The position numbers were made by a program, and so were the translations under genes. The notes beneath the pieces were generated by a model. That model did no database searches. It was not told the DNA's origin and was given only the letters and a program-made list of their open reading frames with translations. 64,000 nt of DNA from Paenibacillus hemerocallicola (lineage in GTDB: Bacteria > Bacillota > Bacilli > Paenibacillales > NBRC-103111): positions 1 to 64,000 of the forward strand of contig NZ_VDCQ01000022.1 in assembly GCF_006265175.1 (NCBI RefSeq). Reading direction: 5' to 3'. Below are positions 34,372-41,576 of this stretch, piece after piece. Within the stretch, counting starts at the first letter, position 1. Every line of letters starts with the position of its first letter.

Positions 34372-34604
34372 CGTACGCCCTCCCGGACAACCGCTCTCGG
34401 CCCGATCTCCATTTCACGTACGGCCGTATCCGTTATCGTCTTGAAAGTTCTCGCCTTTTGCAATATTTCTCGGGACATGTCCCGCAAAAAGAGTTCGGAT
34501 TCTCCGCTATCGGTCAGCAAATAGAGGCGGTGCTTGTTGTTGTGCAACACGGTTTGAATCGCCAATTCAAAGAAACGTTCGTCTCCTTGACTTACCTTCA
34601 TCAT
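34368..34604 (-). CDS. hypothetical 78-aa protein coupled to sda
   Basis: Begins MMKVSQGDERFFELAIQTVL with GGGAGGGG seven bases before ATG 34604 (a GTG at 34607 is too close). No membrane segment or known motif; charged, with LYLLTDSGESELFLRDM in the middle and a basic C-terminus. It overlaps sda by four bases, so any signal that limits its translation would limit Sda. I do not recognise the family. Confidence 0.65.
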   Translation of the reverse strand: MMKVSQGDERFFELAIQTVLHNNKHRLYLLTDSGESELFLRDMSREILQKARTFKTITDTAVREMEIGPRAVVREGVR

Positions 34605-34712
34605 CACTCGTCCCCTCCCAGGCTGTCATCGTGCAGCATTAAACGGTTACACGACTTCCATATTTATACACCTATGTTAACGAAGTTTGAGTCCCGCGTC
34701 AGCGCAAACTTG

Positions 34713-34751
34713 TTGCATTTGAATGCAAATCGGTTTGCATCCGAATGCAAA
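34713..34751. promoter_or_regulatory. tandem palindromes 21 bp apart (candidate operator)
   Basis: TTGCAT-TTGA-ATGCAA (34713-34728) and TTTGCAT-CCGA-ATGCAAA (34734-34751) share the same arms. Their spacing is two helical turns, so two dimers would sit on one face. They lie about 110 bases upstream of the 78-aa/sda unit and 210 bases upstream of the WYL regulator. The remainder of 34622-34961 is AT-rich with no gene. Confidence 0.5.
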
Positions 34752-34961
34752 TCCAAGCGGAGCCTGCAAAAGCACCTTATTTTGCACTCCATCGATATAT
34801 TTCGCACGGTCATCGAATTTTCAGGAAGTTATGAATGACAGCTTCCCCAAATTTTTGCAGGAAATATGTCCGACAGAAGTCGAAATAACCGTCCTTTCAG
34901 CCGAAAAAACGATATAATGGTTTTATAGATTTGATTTGACGACAAAGGATCGGGATCATAT

Positions 34962-35936
34962 ATGGCAAAAGCGGATCAACTGCTGGCCGTGCTGTGGCTT
35001 CTGAGATCGAGAAGCCGCATGACCGCGGAACAGCTGGCCGAACAATTGGAAACGAGCGTGCGCACGATTTACCGTTATATTGACGCCCTATGCATGAGCG
35101 GTGTTCCGGTGGAGGCCGAGTCGGGACACGGCGGCGGCTACCGGCTGCCTCCGACATTCCGGGATGCGCCGTTATTTTTCAGCATCGACGAGTTGAAGGC
35201 GATGGTGCACGCGGGGCAATTTGCGGAGCAGGCCGGTTATCCGTATACCGAACCGCTTCGTCAGGCTACGGGGAAAATGCAGAGCAGGCTTAGCGATGAA
35301 CAGGCGGAGCAGTTGCAGCGGCACACGACAGGCTTCGAGGTGATGCAACCGTCGGCCCATCGGGTATCGGAAAGCATTCTTCAAGAGATCGAGCGCGCTG
35401 TCGCGAGCGGCAGCACGCTGTCCATTCTATACGAGAAATGGAAAGGTTCCGACCCGGAGGAACGGAGAGTAGACCCTTACGGGCTGGTGAACCGGCTGTA
35501 CAAATGGTATTTGATCGGCCACTGCCATCTGCGAGACGAAATGCGCGTCTTCCGTGCGGATCGCATAGCCGGCGCTTCGCTGACCGAGCTAACCTTCGTT
35601 CGGCCGGCGTCGTTTTCTCTGCGGGAATTTATGGAGAACCGCTTCGATTTGTGGCACGACCCGGCTGCCGATAAGCCGGATCAAACTGTCAAGCTGCAGG
35701 GGGAGCCTCACTCGATTGCGAGCATTTGCGATAATTGGTACATGCGCGACCGGGTCGTATCCCACTCGCAGACGGACGTGACGCTCCTGTTGACCAAGCC
35801 GACCTTCGAAGGCTTCTTTCCGCGCTACCTCCTGTCGTTCGGCAAAACGATCCGGATCGTCGAGCCCGTCGAATTGCGGCGGCAAGTGGCGGAACTGGCA
35901 CGGGAGCTGGCGGATTATTATGGGGACGGGGCGTAG
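34962..35936 (+). CDS. HTH/WYL-domain transcriptional regulator
   Basis: 324 aa. Residues about 1-55 form a DeoR-type winged helix (LLAVLWLLRSRSRMTAEQLAEQL, SVRTIYRYIDALCMSGVPV). The WYL domain follows at about 140-225 (ILYEKWKGSDPEERRVDPYGLVNRLYKWYLIGH, EMRVFRADRI). A C-terminal WCX-like extension spans about 240-320. WYL domains bind ligands or nucleic acids and usually control the local gene set, but no obvious target adjoins this gene except the sda unit and the comX candidate. ATG 34962 follows AAAGGATCGGG, a weak site. Confidence 0.85.
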   Translation: MAKADQLLAVLWLLRSRSRMTAEQLAEQLETSVRTIYRYIDALCMSGVPVEAESGHGGGYRLPPTFRDAPLFFSIDELKAMVHAGQFAEQAGYPYTEPLRQATGKMQSRLSDEQAEQLQRHTTGFEVMQPSAHRVSESILQEIERAVASGSTLSILYEKWKGSDPEERRVDPYGLVNRLYKWYLIGHCHLRDEMRVFRADRIAGASLTELTFVRPASFSLREFMENRFDLWHDPAADKPDQTVKLQGEPHSIASICDNWYMRDRVVSHSQTDVTLLLTKPTFEGFFPRYLLSFGKTIRIVEPVELRRQVAELARELADYYGDGA

Positions 35937-35948
35937 AACGTAAAAAAA

Positions 35949-35973
35949 GCCGGTCCCTATTGAGGTGACCGGC
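35949..35973 (-). terminator. terminator of the 60-aa comX-candidate gene
   Basis: On the minus strand GCCGGTC - 11-base loop - GACCGGC is followed by TTTTTTTA. It sits 14 bases past the stop of the small ORF, which supports that ORF being transcribed. Confidence 0.85.
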
Positions 35974-35986
35974 AGAAATTGCGCTG

Positions 35987-36169
35987 TCAAAACCAGACTG
36001 TCGCAACGCCAACTTTTTGAACAGATGGTTTTGAAAGAACCCTTTCTAGCATTCTTCTCTCGGAATCAACGATTCCATAATTGATGTTAGCGTTATCAAA
36101 CGACTTTCCTTTTTTCACTGCTGCTCGAACTGCCTCTTGAAGGTTAGGTGACCATTGTACCATTACCAT
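35987..36169 (-). CDS. candidate ComX-type pheromone precursor
   Basis: 60 aa. GGAGG lies nine bases before ATG 36169 and a strong terminator follows, so this is a real short gene. The body, with LQEAVRAAVKKGKSFDNANI and SERRMLERVL, resembles the leader of ComX precursors (helical, Lys-Gly near the middle, acidic-hydrophobic C-terminal part). The C-terminus ends VATVWF: a tryptophan in the last few residues is the side chain that ComQ prenylates in known ComX peptides. The gene is divergent from comP, with comA and comQ behind it. The DNA is AT-rich like the comP sensor half. Sequence identity to known ComX is low by eye, as is usual for this fast-evolving family; the call rests on size, the terminal Trp and context. 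Confidence 0.6.
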   Translation of the reverse strand: MVMVQWSPNLQEAVRAAVKKGKSFDNANINYGIVDSERRMLERVLSKPSVQKVGVATVWF

Positions 36170-36192
36170 AATATCAAACCTCCATACCTATT

Positions 36193-36220
36193 TATTGTAT
36201 TTGGTGCTAATTATACAATA
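36193..36220. promoter_or_regulatory. dyad in the comX-candidate/comP intergenic region
   Basis: TATTGTAT (36193-36200) and ATACAATA (36213-36220) are exact reverse complements separated by 12 bases, in the 74-base divergent promoter region. A TATAAT on the minus strand (36210-36215) overlaps it. It may be the binding site of the cognate response regulator. Confidence 0.4.
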
Positions 36221-36243
36221 TTTTATGCGAAGGTGTGAATACC

Positions 36244-38571
36244 TTGAGAAAAAAACTGACGTTTTTCATCATATTATTATTAATTTCTATTCAAATTTGG
36301 TTTTTCTATTCAATCTATCGTTATCCATATCTGGGCATCAATCTAAGTTTATCCAGTAATGAACAATGGGTGATCCAGTCCATTGACAGGAAAGAAACCC
36401 CGATACTACTTGATGTGAGAATCGGGGATGTTATCAGTAGTGTTGATGGCAGACCCCCTGACGAGCATATCACAGTCAGGAAATGGAGAGCGCTTGAACA
36501 AGCCGACTCCATACAGGTAACTCGTGGTAACGAAGAGAATATACTAGTAGAAACTAGTGTGCTGCAAAGTTCATTCAGTTACGACATTTTACCGATAGTA
36601 GCGGAATTTATATGCTTCCTAGCCTCTTTTCTGCTTTATACTAAAGTGGGCGGCTCAAAATCGGCTATATTTTTGGCTGCAGTTTTTTTAAATATCGGTA
36701 TAACTTTTATGGGACTGGGCGCCTCTGTAAGAGGAGATAACATTGGCAAGTTACTGATAGTGAACTCCATGACACCTATTCCGATTGTTTTCCTGCACTT
36801 CATTATTGTTTTTTTTAAGGAAAAGGGTAGTTTGGTCCTCCGTTCCAACTATTTAAAATACCTTTATATTTTAGCAGCTTGTAAAGCTATATTCAGCTTC
36901 ATTATCTTTCTCCCTGAGTATGTGAACTACAGCATTTACCGTCTCACAAGCCTATTGACTATGTTCATGTTCCTTATTGGTGTGCTTTGGGTTATCGGTA
37001 TTTTGATCTATATATTTATTCGCTATAAGAAAACTCAATCTTACCTCACAACTATTATTAGATTTGTCATTTTTTCATTAATTTTGTCTTTCTGTCCCAT
37101 TATTTTCTTGTCCTTCATTCCAAGTCTGATTTACGGTGCGGCCCCAGTGTCCTCCCATTACTCAAGCTGGTTTGTGCTCATTTTTCCACTAGCATTTGCA
37201 TACTTGATTATTACAAAACAACTGTATGATATTGATGTTGTACTACGACGAATATTGTTCACTGTTATTATGGCTTTGGCGCCGACATTACTTGTTACTT
37301 TACTTGATATCATCTTCTTTTATAATGACTATTCTTTCAAAAAAATTTTAATGTTGTTCTTCACAATTTTAATCGCACTGACGTTCTTCCTCTACTCCAT
37401 AGAACACATGTACACCCGCCTGGAACGGTTCATGTTCCCGCGGAAGCACGTGCTTCAAGCCGCTCTGAAGCGCATATCAAAAGACCTCACCTCCACGTCC
37501 AGCTTCCGCGATCTGAAGGACCTGATCCTTCTTGACATCGTCAACACGCTGCAGGTGTACGGAGGCGCGATCGTCTTCAAATACCGCGACAGCATGGAGA
37601 CCATCCGGGAAGGCGAAATCGACCAAGCCGCGATCGAGCAATTGGTCAGCAACGATACCCCCGAGGAGCACCCGGAGCTGATGTGCTTCGAAATCAACCG
37701 GCACGAGGAATATACAAGCTACTTGATCATGACGCGCAAAAAGTCGAACACGCGGCTCGGACTGGAGGAGGTGCAGTGGCTGAACCTGATTATTTCCTAT
37801 TTGGCCGTTAGCCTCGAGAACGTGTATTTGATCCGCAAGCTGACGGACAAGCTGAACCGTCTCGCCTCCCAATTGCCCGACGAGCAGGAGGCTCAGGATT
37901 TCAACTGGTTCCGCAAGCTCACCTTCGAGCTTCAGGAGCGCGAACGGGTCCGGATCGCGACCGATCTTCACGACACGACGATGCAGGATTTATTTTTCCT
38001 GAAACGCAAGCTGGCGGCAATCGGCGAGAAATATCCTCTCCCTGCCGATGCGAAGGAAAGCATCGGCAGCCTGATCGAATATGTGGAAATTATCAATGTG
38101 AATTTGCGGCAAAGCTGCTTCGACCTGCACCCGTATTTGCTGCAGGAGATCGGGCTCGTGAGAACGATCGAGAAAATTATCGAGCGCGAATCGTACTCTT
38201 GCCCATTCCAAATCCGATTTGATGCGGTTGGCGCAAACGCGATAGAAAGGAAAGATTTGGAGACAAAACGACATTTATTCCGAATCGTGCAGGAATTGTT
38301 AAACAATGCGAAGAAACATTCTGAAGCGACTCTCGTTAGCATTCGGCTGACGTCAAGCAACGGGAAGTTTTGGCTGCATTATCGGGACGACGGCGTAGGC
38401 TTCGATCCGGATCGTCTTACCGCACCGGATGTAGGTACTTCCGGAGTCGGAATGGAGCAGCTGCGCAGCCGCATCCTGCATTTGCAAGGCCATCTGGAGC
38501 TGGATGCCGGTCGCGGTACAGGCGTCGATCTCCGCATCTCGTTTCCTATGAAAGAAGGGATGACCGCATGA
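36244..38571 (+). CDS. comP: ComP-like membrane histidine kinase (peptide pheromone receptor)
   Basis: About 775 aa, as in Bacillus ComP. The N-terminal half (to about residue 385) is a membrane sensor: one helix (residues about 5-20), a PDZ-like extracytoplasmic domain (about 50-100, IGDVISSVDGRPPDEH) and then seven or more membrane helices. The cytoplasmic half has a HisKA_3 box with the phospho-acceptor His near 576 (RVRIATDLHDTTMQDLFFLKRK) and an ATPase with NNAKKHSEATL, DDGVGFD and GVGMEQL. TTG 36244 is chosen because AAGGTG ends eight bases upstream; a GTG at 36235 overlaps that site. The sensor half is AT-rich (30% GC in 36301-36360) and the kinase half GC-rich (63% in 37921-37980), changing near 37400. 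It overlaps comA by four bases. Confidence 0.85.
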   Translation: MRKKLTFFIILLLISIQIWFFYSIYRYPYLGINLSLSSNEQWVIQSIDRKETPILLDVRIGDVISSVDGRPPDEHITVRKWRALEQADSIQVTRGNEENILVETSVLQSSFSYDILPIVAEFICFLASFLLYTKVGGSKSAIFLAAVFLNIGITFMGLGASVRGDNIGKLLIVNSMTPIPIVFLHFIIVFFKEKGSLVLRSNYLKYLYILAACKAIFSFIIFLPEYVNYSIYRLTSLLTMFMFLIGVLWVIGILIYIFIRYKKTQSYLTTIIRFVIFSLILSFCPIIFLSFIPSLIYGAAPVSSHYSSWFVLIFPLAFAYLIITKQLYDIDVVLRRILFTVIMALAPTLLVTLLDIIFFYNDYSFKKILMLFFTILIALTFFLYSIEHMYTRLERFMFPRKHVLQAALKRISKDLTSTSSFRDLKDLILLDIVNTLQVYGGAIVFKYRDSMETIREGEIDQAAIEQLVSNDTPEEHPELMCFEINRHEEYTSYLIMTRKKSNTRLGLEEVQWLNLIISYLAVSLENVYLIRKLTDKLNRLASQLPDEQEAQDFNWFRKLTFELQERERVRIATDLHDTTMQDLFFLKRKLAAIGEKYPLPADAKESIGSLIEYVEIINVNLRQSCFDLHPYLLQEIGLVRTIEKIIERESYSCPFQIRFDAVGANAIERKDLETKRHLFRIVQELLNNAKKHSEATLVSIRLTSSNGKFWLHYRDDGVGFDPDRLTAPDVGTSGVGMEQLRSRILHLQGHLELDAGRGTGVDLRISFPMKEGMTA

Positions 38572-39227
38572 AACGCAATATCCGAACGATCGTCGTAGAC
38601 GACCACCCCGTAGTGGCCAGAGCTACAAAACATATTTTGGAGCAAGTCGAAGGCGTCGACGTCGTCGGCATCGCCGCGAATGGACAAGCCGGAATCGAGC
38701 TCGTCGAGGAGCACCAGCCCGACCTGCTGTTTCTCGATTACCATTTACCGGACCAATACGGCAGCCAAGTCGCCGAGAAGGCGAAACGGCGCAGCCCGAA
38801 TACGCATATCGTCATCTTTACCGGCATCGACTTGGCCGATATGTACAACCATCTGATCGAGATCGGCGTCAGCGGCATCATTTCCAAAGAGTCGGGCGAA
38901 ACGACAATTCAAAATTTGGTCCGCTGTATTTTGGACAACCATACGATGATTCCGATTCCGATCTACAGGCAAATGAGGATCACGAGCCGGCAAAAATCGG
39001 CCGATACGGAGTTTATCGACTTGTCCCCCGACGAAATTCAAATTATGACCCTGCTCGTCAAAGGAGTTACCCACGAGCAAATCGCCGATCAAATCCATGT
39101 GAGCAAACGGTCGGTCGACAATTATTTGAAAAAAATATATGACAAGCTCGACGTGACGAGCCGCATTCAAGCGATCGAGAAGTTCGTCAGAAGCCCGATG
39201 TACGTCGATTTGCAGGAGGAAATTTGA
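38568..39227 (+). CDS. comA: ComA-like response regulator (NarL family)
   Basis: 219 aa. Receiver domain with acidic pocket VVDDHP, phospho-acceptor Asp in LLFLDYHLPDQYG, and the Thr/Lys positions in VIFTG and ISKESG. The C-terminal LuxR-type helix-turn-helix is LSPDEIQIMTLLVKGVTHEQ followed by IADQIHVSKRSVDNYLKKIYDKLDV. ATG 38568 overlaps the comP stop (ATGA) and is preceded by AAGGG. By analogy to ComA it is phosphorylated by ComP on pheromone binding and activates competence, surfactin-like or exoenzyme genes. Its targets here are unknown, and I saw no TTGCGG-N4-CCGCAA box in the intergenic region. Confidence 0.85.
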   Translation: MKRNIRTIVVDDHPVVARATKHILEQVEGVDVVGIAANGQAGIELVEEHQPDLLFLDYHLPDQYGSQVAEKAKRRSPNTHIVIFTGIDLADMYNHLIEIGVSGIISKESGETTIQNLVRCILDNHTMIPIPIYRQMRITSRQKSADTEFIDLSPDEIQIMTLLVKGVTHEQIADQIHVSKRSVDNYLKKIYDKLDVTSRIQAIEKFVRSPMYVDLQEEI

Positions 39228-40192
39228 TGATGGAGCCCGCCCTATTGCAAGAAATCGAGCAGACGATCGACCGGCTCGTGCCGGTGCCCGCCTTCAACTC
39301 GCTGCTCCGCACATTCGTCAAAGACAAGGCCGGGGAAGCGTCGCGTTGGGGCGAAACGACTCGGCACGCGCATTATATGTTCGGAGGCAATTCCCCGCAC
39401 ATAAACCGCATCGCGGCATTGACCGAGCTGATCGTGCTGGCGCTCGATATCGCCGATGATTTGCAGGATCAGGATAATGCCGAGAAAAGCTGGATGCAGT
39501 GCCCGCCGGAGCTGTCGTTGAACGCGGTAATGGGGCTGCTGATGGGAACGATCGGCGAATTGGGCCGGCTGCAAGCGGAGCATCCGGAAGAAACGTTTCC
39601 CGACCCGGGAGAAGCCGCGCTTATCGTGATGAACGCCGTAAACGGTCAATACCGCGATCTGACCAACGATATCGTCACCGAACAGGACTATATCGCCGTC
39701 GTCCAGCAGAAATCGTGCATGCTGCTTAAGCTCGCTTACTTCATGGGCTACGCTTCCGTGCAGCCGGTCCCTCCGGTTGCCGAGCAGATGGAGCTGCTGG
39801 CCGGTTACTTGGGCGTCGTCTCCCAACTCTCCAACGATCTGCGGGACGTGCTGCGATACGATATCAAGAACGATCTGCTGCATAAGAAACGTACGCTCCC
39901 CATCCTATTCCTGCTGGCCGACGAAGAAGAAGCGTTTCCGGTAATCCGTCAATACTATGACGGCGAAATCGACCGCAACGAATTTCTAAAGCACAAGCTG
40001 GCGAGCGTCGACTACATCCGCGAATCCGGTTGCGTGGAATACACGGAAGTAATCAAGACGCTGTTCCTGCAAAAAGCGGAAGAAACGATGGATGCCATTC
40101 CCGCCGCCGATCCCGCTTGGAAGGAACGTTTCCGCGAACTAGTCATAGGCCCGAAGCAGCCTGACGCCGAGACGTCCGACGCTACTTCCTGA
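39227..40192 (+). CDS. comQ: ComQ-like isoprenyl transferase (polyprenyl synthase family)
   Basis: 321 aa. A trans-prenyl transferase fold with both aspartate-rich metal motifs: DIADDLQDQD (first, about residues 72-82) and SNDLRDVLRYD (second, about 205-215). Pairing with ComP and ComA homologues points to ComQ, which attaches a farnesyl or geranyl group to the ComX tryptophan and is needed for its maturation, rather than to a quinone or carotenoid synthase. AGGAGG lies seven bases before ATG 39227, which shares a base with the comA stop (TGATG). In B. subtilis comQ comes first in the cluster; here it is last. A quinone side-chain enzyme is the alternative, but such genes do not normally overlap comA. 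Confidence 0.8.
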   Translation: MMEPALLQEIEQTIDRLVPVPAFNSLLRTFVKDKAGEASRWGETTRHAHYMFGGNSPHINRIAALTELIVLALDIADDLQDQDNAEKSWMQCPPELSLNAVMGLLMGTIGELGRLQAEHPEETFPDPGEAALIVMNAVNGQYRDLTNDIVTEQDYIAVVQQKSCMLLKLAYFMGYASVQPVPPVAEQMELLAGYLGVVSQLSNDLRDVLRYDIKNDLLHKKRTLPILFLLADEEEAFPVIRQYYDGEIDRNEFLKHKLASVDYIRESGCVEYTEVIKTLFLQKAEETMDAIPAADPAWKERFRELVIGPKQPDAETSDATS

Positions 40193-40215
40193 TCTGTACA
40201 GAGGAGTGAATCGAT

Positions 40216-40665
40216 ATAGAACGGACACCGACACTAAAAGTCACGGCTTACATTACGGCGATGCGGGATGGAGAGCGTAAGCTGCTCGTGTTCGAAGAAG
40301 AAGGTTACGAGCACCTCGGGATGCAGGTTCCGGGCGGAACGGTCATGGAGCACGAATCGTTGGAGCAGGCGCTGCTCCGGGAAATCCGCGAGGAAGCCGG
40401 TATCGGCGAAGCCACCGTGAAAGCCTATTTGGGCGAATACTCTTACTTGTCCGAGAAACTGGGGCACGATCTGATCCGCCACTATTACTGGCTCGAGGCC
40501 GAACTTACGGACGATCGATTTACGCATGTGGTGGAAAGCGAGGATGAGGACAACGGCTGGATTTATCATTATCGTTGGACTTCGTTTGCCGGCACTCCGA
40601 TTGTGCTGTATAGCCACCTGGGGCGGTATTTGGATAAGCTGCGGGAGCTTCATGACACCGCTTGA
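40216..40665 (+). CDS. Nudix hydrolase, apparent AUA start
   Basis: About 149 aa. The complete Nudix box GTVMEHESLEQALLREIREE-AGI (about residues 40-62) has all the GX5EX7REUXEEXGU residues, so it should hydrolyse a nucleoside diphosphate derivative. The first ATG in frame (40261) would delete the first beta strand (KVTAYITAM). A GAGGAG site at 40201-40206 is nine bases before ATA 40216, with a stop codon at 40207 in the same frame, so translation probably begins at ATA or the gene lost its ATG. It follows comQ by 23 bases and may share its transcript. The substrate is unknown. Confidence 0.75.
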   Translation: MERTPTLKVTAYITAMRDGERKLLVFEEEGYEHLGMQVPGGTVMEHESLEQALLREIREEAGIGEATVKAYLGEYSYLSEKLGHDLIRHYYWLEAELTDDRFTHVVESEDEDNGWIYHYRWTSFAGTPIVLYSHLGRYLDKLRELHDTA

Positions 40666-40702
40666 CCGGTTTGTTGACAAAATACCCGAGCTTGCTAGCA
40701 AC

Positions 40703-40738
40703 AAAGACCGTACTCGACTTGAGAGCACGGTCTTTTCC
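40703..40738 (+). terminator. terminator of the comP-comA-comQ-nudix unit
   Basis: AAAGACCGT (40703-40711) and ACGGTCTTTT (40727-40736) form the stem, with a short T tract. It overlaps the end of the converging repeat-protein gene. Confidence 0.65.
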
Positions 40739-40746
40739 TATTCAGA

Positions 40747-41085
40747 CTAATCCTTTTTCTTGAGAGCTTCTACTTGCTCCGACGTTAATCCCGTAGCCTC
40801 TATAATAGTCGGAATATCCATACCGAGTCCCAACATTCGACGAGCCACTTTCTCGATGCCTTGCTCAATTCCTTTCTCAATTCCTTGCTCAATTCCTTTC
40901 TCAATTCCTTGCTCAATCCCCTTCTCAATTCCTTGCTCAATTCCTTGCTCAATGCCTTGCTCAATCCCCTTCTCAATTCCTTGCTCGACGCCCTGCTCAA
41001 AGCCTTTCTGGATTCCGATCTTCATGTATTTGCGTTCCATATCGTATTCCAGATTCTCGAACATCTTCTCCAAATTCGAAATCAT
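40747..41085 (-). CDS. tandem-repeat protein, probable remnant of an Rpn/PD-(D/E)XK family nuclease
   Basis: 112 aa. A short N-terminus (MISNLEKMFENLEYDMERKY) is followed by about eleven copies of a four-residue KGIE/QGIE unit. The C-terminus GLGMDIPTIIEATGLTSEQVEAL is typical of the tail of Rpn-type recombination-promoting nuclease/putative transposase proteins. The catalytic domain that normally precedes the repeats is absent. GGGAGG lies eight bases before ATG 41085, so the short form may still be translated. It converges with the nudix gene. It is either a truncated relic or a stand-alone tail protein. Confidence 0.6.
   Translation of the reverse strand: MISNLEKMFENLEYDMERKYMKIGIQKGFEQGVEQGIEKGIEQGIEQGIEQGIEKGIEQGIEKGIEQGIEKGIEQGIEKVARRMLGLGMDIPTIIEATGLTSEQVEALKKKD
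40858..40988 (-). repeat. 12-bp in-frame tandem repeat
   Basis: About eleven units of the type CAATTCCTTGCT / CAATTCCTTTCT / CAATCCCCTTCT (plus strand) inside the coding region. Units vary at few positions, and copy number is likely to vary between strains without breaking the frame. Confidence 0.9.
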
Positions 41086-41236
41086 CACTCTCGCCTCCCT
41101 CGGCTCGGTGGGGGGCTTTCCCGTCGCTCCTCGTTCAAATCGTTGGCATCCCTTTCAGCGACTTGCTTTTCCTTTATAATAACCGATTTTCCGATTTCAA
41201 GGAACGTGCGTTCCCGTTTTTTTCTGCGATAGCATC

Positions 41237-41511
41237 ATTCGCGTACAGAAATGCATGGGAAGGCGACAGCCTTTGCCAGCGTCTTGCGAGAACCTTGAAT
41301 CCAACAAATAACGGAACTGAAGTACGCTATTGACCTGAGTACTCGTGTTGGTAGCAAAATAACGGAAAACCGTTCCTCTATTCCGCTGTCATCCATCATT
41401 TTCACCCAGAAAGATCAAGATAACGGTTGTCTGTTCCGTTATTTACAAGAGTATAACGGAATTCGGTACCATAACGGAATATAGTTCCTCTACTGACTTC
41501 AACACATGGCA
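41237..41511 (+). repeat. ATAACGGAA-type dispersed intergenic repeat, copy 2
   Basis: About 275 bases matching 11434-11721 and 50946-51236 in the same block order, with AGCAAAATAACGGAAAACCG, TTCCTCTATTCCGCTGTC and AAAGATCAAGATAACGG. It fills the gap between the repeat protein and the AraC gene; the rest of 41086-41576 has no gene. Confidence 0.7.
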
Positions 41512-41576
41512 CCCGCTTCATCAAGATACCTCCAGGTGAACGCGGATCATGCTGTCGTGGTTTTTTTCCTGGAAAT

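Noticed and set aside
37969-38571. comP read as a NarX/DegS-type kinase with a generic regulator
   Set aside because: The many-helix plus PDZ-like sensor, the ATGA-coupled regulator and the adjacent prenyl transferase fit ComP better; a generic NarL pair would not explain comQ.
40858-40988. CRISPR or VNTR non-coding array
   Set aside because: 12-bp units are in frame within a gene that has a start and a site, and there are no spacers.
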